From: Arachis hypogaea
Taxonomy: Eukaryota > Streptophyta > Magnoliopsida > Fabales > Fabaceae
NCBI RefSeq assembly: GCF_003086295.3
Contig: NC_092055.1
Location: 119,961,192 to 120,025,191, forward strand
Reading direction: 5' to 3'
Length of the DNA: 64,000 bases
In this document: positions 35,958 through 47,500 of the stretch, piece by piece
Numbering within the stretch: the first letter of the stretch is position 1
How the letters are laid out: each line of letters opens with the position of its first letter
Translations under genes and position numbers: made by a program
The notes under the pieces: model-generated
Database searches by the model: none
Told to the model about the DNA's origin: nothing
Seen by the model: only the letters and a program-made list of their open reading frames with translations

Positions 35958-36243
35958 AATATCAATTATTCGACAATTATTACCGAGAATGTAACAGACA
36001 AGGAATTTATCATATAAAGGGAAGTAGAACTTTTCTTGATACCTAAGTTTTCAATATAGCAAGAATATACACTGACTTAAGCTTCGGAGTGCCTTTGCAA
36101 GTACACTCCACCCTCTTCTTACTGCTTTCACACAACAACACACGTAAGGAGTTCGAATTCAAAGAGTCAGACGTTTAGCTTTCCAGTGCATAGCTCGGCC
36201 GATTCCAAGCAATCGAGGCCGATCTATTTCCCAGGCAAGATCA
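35958..36243 (+). repeat. 5' LTR of element C, second segment
   Basis: Continues the LTR interrupted at 24865 and matches 54101-54386 with about eight substitutions. Holds a TATA-like CATATAAAGG at 36011-36020 and the shared TAT-LTR module at 36071-36110. Ends AAGATCA. Confidence 0.92.
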
Positions 36244-36245
36244 AT

Positions 36246-36263
36246 TGGCGCCCACCGTGGGGC
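36246..36263 (+). other. Primer binding site of element C
   Basis: TGGCGCCCACCGTGGGGC, two bases after the LTR end. Element A has a decayed version of the same site. Confidence 0.8.
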
Positions 36264-36311
36264 CGAGGAAGTCGTATTTTTCTTTTGGTCCCATTACCTT
36301 CGTTCACACAC

Positions 36312-37378
36312 ATGGCTGACGTACCGCCTCCTTCACTGTCCGAACTCATGCGAATGGTAGCTGAGCTACAACAAGCCAACCAACGAATGGCCGACGAGAA
36401 CCAAATATTGGCTGCCCAAATCGCCGAACTAAATCATGCTCAGATAGAACACAACGATACTCACCAATAGCAGCCAGAAGATGAGGAACATCATTCCCAA
36501 CCCTCTCATGTCTCGGAGACTGCCCAAGCCGAAGAACCCCAACCTGAAGATGAAAAGGAGGAGGCCGACGACCTTGTGGGACCCTTCACAGAAGAAGTAA
36601 TGAACTTCGAATTGCCAAAGAGATTCACACTGCCGCTAACCCTCACACCTTATGATGGACTCGGAGACCCAAAGAAATTTATCAAGAAGTTCCGATCAAT
36701 AATGATCGTCAATGGTGCATCAGATACAGTTTTATGCCGTTGTTTTCCAAATTATTTAGACGGTCCTGCACTTGATTGGTTGTATGCTTTGCCTGCAGGT
36801 TCCATCTCGCGGTTTCAGCAGCTGGCGAAGTTATTTGAAGAGCACTTTGCCGGGTCCGCAATTTACTTGCACGACTCCGATTACTTGAATACAATCAAAC
36901 ATGGACCGAACGAAAGCTTGAAGGACTACATGACCCGCTTCACCAAAGTCGCAATCAGTATACCTGACCTCCACCCCGAGGTTCACCTACACGCAATCAA
37001 GAGCGGACTCCGACCTAGAAAATTCTAGGAGACAATCGCAGTAGCCAAGCCGAGGACCCTTGCAGAATTTCGCGAGAAGGCAAAAGGCCAAATTGACATC
37101 GAAGAGCTCAGACAAGCTCAAAAAACTGAGAAGTCACACTTCCGAGACGACGACAAGAACTCCAGCACTAAGAAAAATTTTAAACTAACCCCTCGATTTG
37201 ATTCTTATACGCAGTTCAATACTAAGAGAGAAGACATAATCAAAGAAATCTTGAATTTTAAATTGATTAAACCACCAAGGAAAGCCGGCACCTATCAAGA
37301 TGCAAAGAATGTGGACAAGTCTAAATATTACGCTTTCCACCAGAAACACGGCCACAACACTGATGACTGTGTGGTAGC
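36312..37378 (+). pseudogene. gag of element C, left part
   Basis: Starts at ATG 36312 (MADVPPPSLSELMRMVAELQ) with a coiled coil at residues about 10-50. TAG at 36468-36470 (probably CAG) and TAG at 37026-37028 (probably CAG) interrupt it. The gag core at 36576-37028 has FTLPLTLTPYDGLGDPKKF, CRCFPNYLDGPALDWLY and SLKDYMTRFTKVA. A CX2HX4HX4C knuckle (C with AFH replaced by YAFH, QKHG, H, NTDD, C) lies near 37330-37370. The coding sequence stops at the insertion of E and resumes at 47196. Confidence 0.88.
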
Positions 37379-39048
37379 TGGTGCACGAAATTGCAATCAT
37401 CAACAATGGCGCCAAAGACTTGGTGCTCTCAAACGTGAATCACACTTTGTCACAACTTCGCACAACTAACCAGCAAGTGCACTGGGTCGTCCAAGTAATA
37501 AACCTTACGTGAGTAAGGGTCGATCCCATGGAGATTGTCAGCCTGAAGCAAGCTATGGTCACCTTGTAAATCTTAGTCAGGCGGATTCAAATGGTTATGG
37601 TGAATTAATAATAAAAACATAATTAAAATATAAACTAGGATAGAGATACTCATGTAATTCATTGGTGAGAATTTCAGATAAGCGTATAGAGATGCTTTCG
37701 TTCCTCCTGAACATCTGCTTTCCTGCTGTCTTCATCCAATCATTCCTACTCCCTTCCATGGCAAGCTGTATGTAGGGCATCACCGTTGTCAATGGCTACA
37801 TCCCATCCTCTCTGTGAAAATGGTCCAATGCGATGTCATTGCATGGCTAATCATCTGTCGGTTCTCGATCATACTGGAATAGGATTTACTATCCTTTTGC
37901 GTCTGTCACTACGCCCAGCACTCGCGAGTTTGAAGCTCGTCACAACCATCCCTTCCCAGATCCTACTCGGAATACCACAGACAAGGTTTAGACTTTTCGG
38001 ATCTCTGGAATGGCCGTCCATGGGTTCTAACTTATACCACGAAGACTCTAATATCTCGGACTCGGTCTGCTGTATTAGATATCTAAGAGATACTCATTCT
38101 ATCTCATCTTCATGTAGAACGGAAGTGGTTGTCAGGCACGCGTTCATAGGTGAGAATGGTGATGAGCGTCACATAATCATCACATTCATCATGTTCTTGC
38201 GTGCGAATGAATATCTTAGAATAGGAATAAGCTTGAATTGAATAGAAAAACAATAGTACTTTGCATTAATTCATGAGGAACAGCAGAGATCCACACCTTA
38301 ATCTATGGTATGTAGAAACTCTACCGTTGAAAATACATAAGAACAAGATCCAGGCATGGCCGAGAGGCCAGCCCCCATGATCTAAGAACTAAACGTCCCA
38401 AGATGAACAAAAAAGATGTAAATACAATAGTAAAAAGTTCTATTTATACTAAATTAGTTACTAGGGTTACAGAAATAAGTAAATGATGCAGAAATCCACT
38501 TCTGGGGCCCACTTAGTGTGTGCTTGGACTGAGCATTGAGCTTTACATATGTAGAGGCTTCTCTTGGAGTTGAACGCCAGTTTGTAACCTGTTTCTGGCG
38601 TTTAACTCCACTTTGTAACCTGTTTCTGGCGTTTAACTCCATAATGCAACATGGAACTGGCGTTGAACGCCAGTTTGCGTTATCTAAACTCAAGCAAAGT
38701 ATGGACTATTATATATTTCTGGAAAGCCCTGGATGTCTAATTTCCAATGCAATTGAGAGCGCGTCATTTGGAGTTCTGTAGCTCCAGAAAATCCACTTTG
38801 AGTGCAGGGAGGTCAGAATCCAACAGCATCTGCAGTCCTTCCTCAACCTCTGAATTTGATTTTCGCTCAAGTCCCTCAATTTCAGCCAGAAAATACCTGA
38901 AATCACAGAAAAACACACAAACTCATAGTAAAGTCCAGAAATGTGATTTTTATTTAAAAACTAATAAAAATATACTAAAAACTAACTAAATCATACTAAA
39001 AACTATGTAAAAATAATGCCAAAAAGTGTATAAATTATCCGCTCATCA
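37379..39048 (-). repeat. Left-hand LTR (3' LTR) of element E
   Basis: TGGTGCACG to CCGCTCATCA, almost identical to 45522-47190. It contains a short array of GGCGTT(T/G)AACGCCA-type palindromes at 38567-38680. Open frames such as 37786-38241 recur in the other LTR simply because the LTRs are copies; they have no protein resemblance. Confidence 0.93.
38567..38680. repeat. TGGCGTTTAACGCC-type palindrome array in E's left LTR
   Basis: Four copies of GTTGAACGCCAG or CTGGCGTTTAACTCC spaced by about 27 bases and separated by TTTGTAACCTGTTT-like linkers. The same array is in the other LTR at 46704-46818. Confidence 0.8.
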
Positions 39049-40179
39049 TAACACCAAACTTAAATTGTTGCTTGTCCCCAAGCAACTGAAAATCAAATGG
39101 GATAAAAAGAAGAGAATATACTATAAATTCAAAAATATCAATGAAACTTAGCTCCAATCAGATGAGCGGGACTAGTAGCTTTTTGCCTCTTGAATAGTTT
39201 TGGCATCTCACTTTATCCATTGAAGTTCAGAATGATTGGCATCTATAGAAACTTAGAATTCAGATAGTGTTATTGATTTTCCTAGTTCAGTATGTTGATT
39301 CTTGAACACAGTTACTTTATGAGTCTTGGCCGTGGCCCTAAGCACTTTGTTTTCCAGTATTACCACCGGATACATAAATGCCACAGACACATAACTGGGT
39401 GAACCTTTTCAGATTGTAACTCAGCTTTGCTAAAGTCCCCAATTAGAGGTGTCCAGGGTTCTTAAGCACACTCTGTTTTTGCTTTGGACCTTGACTTTAA
39501 CCACTCAGTCTCAAGTTTTCACTTGACACCTTCACGCCACAAGCACATGGTTAGGGACAGCTTGGTTTAGCCGCTTAGGCCAGGATTTTTATTCCTTTAG
39601 GCCCTCTTATCCACTGATGCTCAAAGTCTTGGATCCTTTTTATTACCCTTGCCTTTTGGTTGTATGGGCTATTGGCTTTTTCTGCTTGCTTTTTCTTTTT
39701 CCTCTCCTTTTTTTTCGCAATTTTCTCTTCTCTCTTTTTTTTTCTGTAAGCTTTTGTATTCACTGCTTTTTCTTGCTTCAAGAATCAATTTTATGATTTT
39801 TCAGATTATCAAATAATATTTCTCCTTTTTCATCATTCTTTTAAGAGCCAACATATTTAACATTCATAAACAACAAATTCAAAAGACATGTGCACTGTTC
39901 AAGCATTCATTCAGAAAACAAAAAGTATTGTCACCACATCAAAATAATTAAACTAATTTCAAGGATGAATTCGAAACTCATGTACTTCTTATTCTTTTGT
40001 AATTAAAATATTTTTCATTTAAGAGAGGTGATGGATTCATTGGACATTTATAACTTTAAGGCATAGACACTTAAACACTAATGATCATCTAGTAAAGACA
40101 CAAACATAGACAAACATGATAAGCATAAAAACCGAAAACAGAAAATAAATAGACAAGGAGATTAAGGAATGAGTGCACC

Positions 40180-40539
40180 TTAGTGAGGGTGGCGTCTTCC
40201 TCTTCTTGAAGAACCAATGGTGCTCTTGAGCTCCTCTATGTCTCTTCCTTGCCTTTGTTGCTCCTCCTTCGTAGCTCTTTGATCTTCTCTAATTTCATGG
40301 AGGATGATGGAGTGCTCTTGGTGCTCCATTCTTAGTTGTCCCATGTTGGAGCTTAATTCTCTTAGGGAGGTGTTGATTTGCTCCCAATAATTCTGTGGAG
40401 GAAAGTGCATCCCCTGAGGCATCTCAGGGATTTCATGGTTAGGAATTTCCTCATGCTCTTGTTGAGGTCCATGATCTCTTGTTTGCTCCATCCTTTTTTT
40501 TAGTGATGAGCTTTTGAGATGAATCTCTCCATCTCCCAT
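40180..40539 (-). CDS. Small ORF of unknown function in element E
   Basis: A 119-residue frame (MGDGEIHLKSSSLKKRMEQ...) rich in Glu, Gln and Arg, with a likely coiled coil from about residue 45 to 110 (NYWEQINTSLRELSSNMGQL onward) and a basic end (GSSRRGRRHPH). Another minus-strand frame just upstream (near 40605-40500) reads MTPKARETSRKRKGKAKV and ends in SWEMERFISKAHH, reminiscent of the KRKG...ERF start of extra ORFs in Athila-type elements. It may be a degraded, frameshifted accessory ORF. No function can be assigned. Confidence 0.4.
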   Translation of the reverse strand: MGDGEIHLKSSSLKKRMEQTRDHGPQQEHEEIPNHEIPEMPQGMHFPPQNYWEQINTSLRELSSNMGQLRMEHQEHSIILHEIREDQRATKEEQQRQGRDIEELKSTIGSSRRGRRHPH

Positions 40540-40977
40540 GACTCAGAGGTGGAAACTTTTGCTTTCCCTTTTCTCTTTCTAGATGTTTCTCTGGCCTTAG
40601 GTGTCATAAATGGTTATGGAAAAACAAAAAGCAACACTTTTACCACACCAAACTTAGAAGGTTTGCTCGTCCCCGAGCAAAAGAAGAAAGAAAGTAGTAG
40701 AAGAAGAAGAAAATGGAGGAGATGGAAGGAGAATGTATATTCGGCCAAGGAGGGTTTTAGGTGGTTATAATGTGTGAAAAGGAAGGAGTGATGGTTTGAA
40801 TTTGAGTGGGTGGGTGTAGGTGGGTTGTATGATGGTTTTGGAGAAGAGAGTTATGAAAAGGTGTGAAGATGAGAGAAGAAGTAGTGGGGATCCTGTGGGG
40901 TCCACAGATCCAGTGGGGCCAAGGACTTAACATCCTTGCTCCAATTAGGCGTGTAAAATGCCCTTGCTGTGCAATCC

Positions 40978-41117
40978 TGGCATTTAACGCCAGATTACTG
41001 CCTGTATCTGGCGTTAAACGCCTAAATGTAGCCTGTTTCTGGCGTTTAACGCCAGGTAGATGCTTGTTTCTGGCGTTAAACGCCAGACAGATGCTTGTTT
41101 CTGGCGTTTAAACGCCA
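40978..41117. repeat. TGGCGTTTAACGCCA palindrome array inside element E
   Basis: Four to five copies of TGGCGTT(T/A)AACGCCA at about 28-base intervals; 7-base arms around one central base. Linkers read like CCTGTTTC or GATGCTTGTTTC. The motif is also in both LTRs of this element. Confidence 0.85.
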
Positions 41118-41331
41118 GAATGCTCCTCCTCCAGGGTGTGCTATTTTTAATGCTGTTTTTCATTTTGTTTTTTATTTTTCAGTAGTTTTTGTGACTCCAC
41201 ATGATCATCAACCTAATAAAACATGAAATAACAAAAAGAAAATAAAATAGATATAATTAAATAACATTGGGTTGCCTCGCAACAAGCGCTTCTTTAATGT
41301 CAATAGCTTGACAGTGAGCTCTCATGGAGCC

Positions 41332-41805
41332 TCACAGATAATCAGAGCATTGTTGGGACCTCCCAACACCAAACTTAAAGTTTGACTGTGCGGGCTTTAG
41401 TTGACTCTGGAGTGAGAGAAGCTTTTCATGCTTCCTCTCCATGGTTACAGAAGGAGATCCTTGAGTTTTAAACACAAGGTTGTCCTCATTAAGTTGAAGG
41501 ATCAACTCTCCTCTGTCCACATCAATCACAGCTTTTACTGTGGCTAGAAAGGGTCTTCCAAGGATGATGGATTCATCCTCTTCCTTCCCAGTGTCTAGGA
41601 TTATGAAATCAGCAGGGATGTAAAGGCCTTCAACCTTTACTAACACATCCTCTACTTGTCCATAAGCCTGTTTTCTTGAGTTGTCTGCAATCTCTAATGA
41701 GATTCTGGCAGCTTGCACCTCAAAGATCCCAAGTTTCTCCATTACAGAGAGTGGCATTAAGTTTATTCCTGACCCCAGGTCACACAGAGCCTTCTCAAAG
41801 GTCAT
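41332..41805 (-). pseudogene. Aspartic protease of element E
   Basis: Minus-strand frame with ALCDLGSGINLMPLSVMEKL (active site DLG), ISLEIADNSRKQAYGQVEDV and DESIILGRPFLATVKAVIDV, the order seen in Athila-lineage proteases. It ends soon after (LQLNEDNLVFK, then a divergent tail) instead of continuing into RT. The active-site D-x-G is intact, but the upstream frame is broken, so a Gag-Pro product would need frameshift bypass. Confidence 0.85.
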
Positions 41806-41844
41806 GGTGCCTATGTTACAAGGAATTAGGAATTTACCAGGATC

Positions 41845-43595
41845 CTATTTCTTTTGAGGTAATTTCTGCCTATCCAATGCATTCAGTTCATTGGTGAGCA
41901 AGGGAGGTTCATCTTCCCAAGTCTCATTACCAAATAATTTGGCATTCAACTTCATGATTGCACCAAGGTACTTAGCAACTTGCTCTTCAGTAACTTCTTC
42001 ATTCTCTTCAGAAGAAGAATACTCATCAGAGCTCATGAAGGGCAGAAGGAGGTTCAATGGAATCTCTATGGTCTCTAGATAAGCCTCAGATTCCTTTGGT
42101 TCCTCAAAGGGAAACTCCTTATTGGTTACTGAACGTCCCAGGAGGTCTTCCTCACTAGAATTCACGCCCTCCTCCTCCTCTTTGGGTTCGGTCACACCAA
42201 GTAAGGTTATGGCCTTGCACTCTCTTTTTGGATTCTCTTCTGTATTGCTTGGGAGAGTACTAGGAGGAGTTTCAGTGACCCTTTTACTCAGCTGGCCCAC
42301 TTGTGCCTCCAAATTTTTAATAGAGGACCTTGTTTCATTCATGAAACTTAAAGTGGACTTAGATAGATCAGAGACTATATTTGCTAAGCTAGATGGATTC
42401 TGCTCAGAATTCTCTGTCTGTTGTTGAGTGGATGATGGAAAAGGCTTGCTATTGCTAAACCTGTTTCTTCCACCATTATTAAAGCCTTGTTGAGGCTTTT
42501 GTTGATCCTTCTATGAGAAATTTGGATGATTTCTCCATGAGGAATTATAGGTGTTTCCATAGGGTTCACCCATGTAATTCACCTCTGCTATTGCAGGGTT
42601 CTCAGGATCATAAGCTTCTTCTTCAGAAGATGCCTCTATAGTACTGTTGGATGATTCCTTCAATCCATTCAGACTCTGAGAGATCATATTGACTTGCTGA
42701 GTCAATATTTTGTTCTGAGCCAATATGGCATTCAGAGTATCAATTTCAAGAACTCCCTTCCTTTGAGGCGTCCCATTACTTACAGGATTCCTCTCAGAAG
42801 TGTACATGAACTGGTTATTAGCAACCATCTCAATGAGTTCCTGAGCTTCTGCAGGCATTTTCTTTAGGTGAATGGATCCACCTGCAGAATGGTCCAATGA
42901 CATCTTTGATAACTCAGACAGACCATCATAGAATATATCCAGGATGGTCCATTCTGAAAGCATGTCAGAAGGACACTTTTTGGTCAGTTCCTTATATCTC
43001 TCCCAAGCTTCATAGAGGGATTCACCTTCTTTCTGTCTAAAGGTTTGAACATCCACTCTAAGCTTACTAAGCTTTTGAGAAGGAAGAACTTGGCTAAGAA
43101 AGCTGTGACGAGCTTATCCCAAGAGTTTAGGCTATCCTTAGGTTGAGAGTCCAACCATATTCTAGCTCTGTCTCTTACAGCAAACGGGAAAAGCATAAGC
43201 CTGTAGACCTCGGTATCAACCCCATTAGTCTTAACAGTATCACAGATCTGCAAGAATTCAGTTAAGAACTGAAAAGGATCTTCAGATGGGAGTCCATGAA
43301 ACTTGCAGTTCTGTTGCATCAGAGAAACTAATTGAGGTTTAAGCTCAAAATTATTTGCTCCAATGGCAGGGATTGAGATGCTTCTTCTATGTAAGTTGGA
43401 ATTTGGTGCAGTAAAGTCACCAAGCATCTTCCTTGCATTGTTATTCTTTTCGGCCATGTCTCTTTCTTTTTCAAAAATTTCTGTCAGATTTTCTCCAGAG
43501 AGTTGTGCTTTAGCTTCCCTTAGCTTCCTCTTCAGAGTCCTTTCAGGTTCAGGATCAGCCTCAACAAGAATGTTCTTATCCTTGTTCCTGCTCAT
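41845..43595 (-). pseudogene. gag of element E (Athila-like)
   Basis: The ATG at 43595 opens MSRNKDKNILVEADPEPERT. The gag core follows: SISIPAIGANNFELKPQLVS, FHGLPSEDPFQFLTEFLQI, NGVDTEVYRLMLFPFAVRDR and WDKLVTAFLAKFF. A frameshift near 43000-43050 moves the reading into the 43056-42511 frame (SLYEAWERYKELTKKCP, HLKKMPAEAQELIEMVANNQ). A stop near 42511 and another shift lead to 42342-41845 (MNETRSSIKNLEAQVGQLSKR), a linker to protease. These blocks are characteristic of Athila Gag. No zinc knuckle is obvious. Confidence 0.87.
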
Positions 43596-45497
43596 ATGAA
43601 AAAGAAGAAAACAAAAGAAAATATAGAATCCTCTATGTCACAGTATAGAGATTCCTTATGCGAGTAGAAGAAGAAAAGAATAGAAGAAGAGAAATCCGAA
43701 CACAAGGAGGAAGAGAGTGTTCGAATTTTGAGATGAAGAGAAGTGTTAGTAAATAATTAGAAGGAGATGAGAGAGAGAATTTCGAAAATTAAATAAAATA
43801 AAATGAAAATATTTTTTGTTTTTAATTTAAAATTAAAATTAAAATTTGAGAATTAAAAAGAAAAATTAAATTAAATTAAATTAAAATTTAAAACAATTAG
43901 TTAATTAAAATTGAATTTTGAAAAAGAGGGAAGGGATTTTCGAAAATTAGAGAGAGAGAGTTAGTTAGGTAGTTTTGAAAAAGATAAGAATCAAACAAAA
44001 AGTTAAGTGGTTAATTGAAAAAGATTTGAAAATCAAATTTGGAAAAGATAAGAAGTTAGAAAATATTTTGAAATTAATTTTGAAAAAGATGTGATTGAAA
44101 TTTATTTTGAAAAAGATTTGAAAAAATTTTTAAAAAGATTTGATTTTGAAAATTAAAGTTGATTACTTGACTAACAAGAAACAAAAAGATATGATTTTGA
44201 AATTCAAAGATTGAATCTTTCTTACTAGGCAAGTAACAAACTTAAAATTTTTGAATCAATCATATTAATTGTTAGCATTAATTTCGAAAATATGAAATAG
44301 AAATAAGAAAAAGATTTTGAAAATAAATTTTGAAATTTTCGAAAATATTAAGAAGAAATTTGAAAAAGATTTGAATTTTGAAAAAGATTTGAAAAAGATA
44401 GAATTTTTAAATTGAAATTTTGACTTGACTCATAAGAAACAACTAAATTTTAAAAAGTTTTGAAAAAGTCAACTCAAATTTTCAAAATTTATGAGTGAAA
44501 TAAGGGACAGATATTTTTTTATTTTTGAATTTTTAATGATGGAAGAGAAAAATATGAAAAAGACTCCATGCATGAAAATTTTGGATCAAAACAATTGATG
44601 CATGCAAGAACACTTTGAATGTTAAGATGAACACCAAGAACACTTTGAATGTCAGATGAACACCAAGAACTTATTTTTGAAAATTTTTAAGAAAAGAAAA
44701 ACATGCACGACACCAAACTTAGAAATTTTCAATGTTGAGACATTAATAATTCAAAAATGCATATGAGAAACAAGAAAAGACACAAAACAAGAAAATATGA
44801 AGATCAAACAAGAAGACTTACTAAGAACAACTTGAAGATCATGAAGAATGCAATGCATGAATTTTCGAAAAATGCAAGAAAGAGATAAACATGCAATTGA
44901 CACCAAACTTAAAAACTGACACAAGACTTGAATAAGAAACATCAAATTATTTTTGGTTTTATAATTTTATTAAATTTTTTTGTATCTTTTCAAAAGTTAA
45001 TTGGAAAAAGAAAAATAAGGATTTCAAAATTTTTAATAAGAATTTCAGGAATCTTACAATGTTAGTCTAAAGCTCCAGTCCAGGAATTAGACATAGCTTA
45101 CTAGCCAGCCAAGCTTTCAGTGAAAGCTCCGGTCCAAAACACTAGACATGGCCAATGGCCAGCCAAGGTTCAGCAGATATTGCCTACCTCCCATGTATAC
45201 AACAACTATGTGTGTAACTGCCAAATGGGTGAAGATCAACAAGCTCTTGTGATGATAAGTTGAAACCCCGGTCCAAAAGATTAGACATGGCTTACAGCCA
45301 GTCAGGATTCAACAAATCATCATGAAACACTATCTTAAAACTTCTGAAGAAAAATATATTTTTGAAAATATTTATTTTTATATTTTTTTTTGAAAATTTT
45401 TCGAAAATAAAAGAGTAAAAACAAAAAGGTTCAAATTAAAATAAAATTACCTAATCTGAGCAACAAGATGAACCGTCAGTTGTCCAAACTCGAACAA
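43596..45497 (-). other. Leader region of element E
   Basis: About 1.9 kb between the PBS and gag. The plus strand is rich in TTTGAAAAAGATTTG-like repeated words (43780-44720), which makes it low in complexity. No coding frame. A long leader is usual in Athila-type elements. Confidence 0.65.
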
Positions 45498-45515
45498 TCC
45501 CCGGCAACGGCGCCA
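45498..45515 (-). other. Primer binding site of element E
   Basis: On the minus strand this reads TGGCGCCGTTGCCGGGGA, six bases inside the LTR. One base different from the PBS of element D. It fixes the orientation of E. Confidence 0.87.
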
Positions 45516-45521
45516 AAAACT

Positions 45522-47190
45522 TGGTGCACGAAATTGCGATCATCAACAATGGCGCCAAAGACTTGGTGCTCTCAAATGTGAATCACACTTTGTCGCAACT
45601 TCGCACAACTAACCAGCAAGTGCACTGGGTCGTCCAAGTAATAAACCTTACGTGAGTAAGGGTCGATCCCACGGAGATTGTCGGTCTGAAGCAAGCTATG
45701 GTCACCTTGTAAATCTCAGTCAGGCAGATTCAAATGGTTATGGTGAATTGATAATAAAAACATAATCAAAATATAAACTAGGATAGAGATACTCATGTAA
45801 TTCATTGGTGAGAATTTCAGATAAGCGTATAGAGATGCTTTCGTTCCTCCTGAACATCTGCTTTCTTGCTGTCTTCATCCAATCATTCCTACTCCCTTCC
45901 ATGGCAAGCTGTATGTAGGGCATCACCGTTGTCAATGGCTACATCCCATCCTCTCTGTGAAAATGGTCCAATGCGCCGTCACTGCATGGCTAATCATCTG
46001 TCGGTTCTCAATCATACTGGAATAGGATTTACTATCCTTTTATGTCTGTCACTACACCCAGCACTCGCGAGTTTGAAGCTCGTCATAGCCATCCCTTCCC
46101 AAATCCTACTCGGAATACCACAGACAAGGTTTAGACTTTCCAGATCTCTGGAATGGCCGTCCATGGGTTATAACTTATACCACGAAGACTCTAATATCTC
46201 GGACTCGGTCCCCTGTATTAGATATCTAAGAGATACTCATTCTATCTCATCTTCATGTAGAACGGAAGTGGTTGTCAGGCACGCGTTCATAGGTGAGAAT
46301 GGTGATGAGCGTCACATAATCATCACATTCATCATGTTCTTGGGTGCGAATGAATATCTTAGAATAGGAATAAGCTTGAATTGAATAGAAAAACAATAGT
46401 ACTTTGCATTAATTCATGAGGAACAGCAGAGCTCCACACCTTAATCTATGGTGTGTAGAAACTCTACCGTTGAAAATACATAAAAACAAGGTCCAGGCAT
46501 GGCCGAGAGGCCAGCCCCATGATCTAAGAACTAAACATCCCAAGATGAACAAAAAAGATGTAAATACAATAGTAAAAAGTTCTATTTATACTAAACTAGT
46601 TACTAGGGTTACAGAAATAAGTAAATGATGCAGAAATCCACTTCTAGAGCCCACTTGGTGTGTGCTTGGGCTGAGCATTGAGCTTTACACGTGTAGAGGC
46701 TTCTCTTGGAGTTGAACGCCAGTTTGTAACCTGTTTCTGGCGTTTAACTCCACTTTGCAACCTGTTTCTGGCGTTTAACTCTAGAATGCAACATGGAACT
46801 GGCGTTGAACGCCAGTTTGCATCGTCTAAACTCGAGCAAAGTATAGACTATTATATATTGCTGGAAAGCCCTGGATGTCTACTTTCCAACGCAATTGAGA
46901 GCGCGCCATTTGAAGTTCTGTAGCTTCAGAAAATTCACTTTGAGTGCAGGGAGGTCAGAATCTAACAGCATCTGCAGTCCTTCCTCAACCTCTGAATCTG
47001 ATTTTTGCTCAAGTCCCTCAATTTCAGCCAGAAAATACCTGAAATCACAGAAAAATACACAAACTCATAGTAAAGTCCAGAAATATGATTTTTATTTAAA
47101 AACTAATAAAAATATACTAAAAACTAACTAAATCATACTAAAAACTATGTAAAAATAATGCCAAAAAGCGTATAAATTATCCGCTCATCA
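45522..47190 (-). repeat. Right-hand LTR (5' LTR) of element E
   Basis: Near-identical to 37379-39048, including the palindrome array (46704-46818). Its inner end contains a second copy of the word spanning the PBS/LTR junction (see findings). Confidence 0.93.
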
Positions 47191-47195
47191 GTAGC

Positions 47196-47500
47196 CAAAG
47201 ACCTTTTAGAATGCCTGGCCAAGCAAGGACACCTCGACAAGTACATTGGGGGCCACATCCAAAAGCGCGTCACACCTTCCACAACAAACGATTCCTCTGA
47301 ACAACAAAACCGAGGAAAAGAGAAGGCATCTTCAAGCCAATACGAAAGACCACGAGGTATAATCAATTGCATTTCAAGAGGATACGCAAGTGGAGGATCC
47401 TCAAGTTCGGCAAGGAAAAGATCGTTCTGAGCAATATGCTCGGTAAACGGACCACAACAAGATGCTGAAGTAACTAATCAACAACCACAAGTTACTTTTA
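47196..47500 (+). pseudogene. gag of element C, right part
   Basis: Resumes the zinc-knuckle-distal part of gag after E and one TSD copy: KDLLECLAKQGHLDKYIGG, matching KDLLETLVRQGLLDKYVSG of element A. It continues through GIINCISRGYASGGSSS with a TGA near 47428, where the following AISARKR-type block becomes frame-broken. Confidence 0.85.

Larger units (their letters stand above)
39049..41331 (-). other. Non-coding 3' region of element E
   Basis: Lies between the protease and the 3' LTR where an autonomous relative would have RT, RNase H and integrase. It contains a 119-residue minus-strand frame (40539-40180) and a palindrome array (40978-41117). On the minus strand the bases next to the LTR read AAGTTTGGTGTTA, which resembles the polypurine tract of Athila elements. 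Confidence 0.65.
37379..47190 (-). mobile_element. Element E: non-autonomous Athila-like Ty3/gypsy element, inverted in C
   Basis: LTRs of 1,670 and 1,669 bases (37379-39048 and 45522-47190), TG...CA ends, TSD GTAGC (37374-37378 and 47191-47195). The PBS is next to the right-hand LTR on the minus strand and the gag and protease frames are on the minus strand, so transcription runs right to left. No RT, RNase H or integrase is present in the 6.5-kb interior, so it must have depended on another element. LTRs differ by about 3% in the part compared. Gag and protease resemble the Athila lineage. Confidence 0.9.

Noticed and set aside
37786..38241. 151-codon frame, repeated at 45866-46384
   Set aside because: It lies wholly in E's LTRs and recurs because the LTRs are copies; the element's genes are on the other strand.
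40519..40770. 83-codon plus-strand frame in element E
   Set aside because: It is antisense to the minus-strand accessory reading region, basic and low in complexity, with no resemblance to a known protein.
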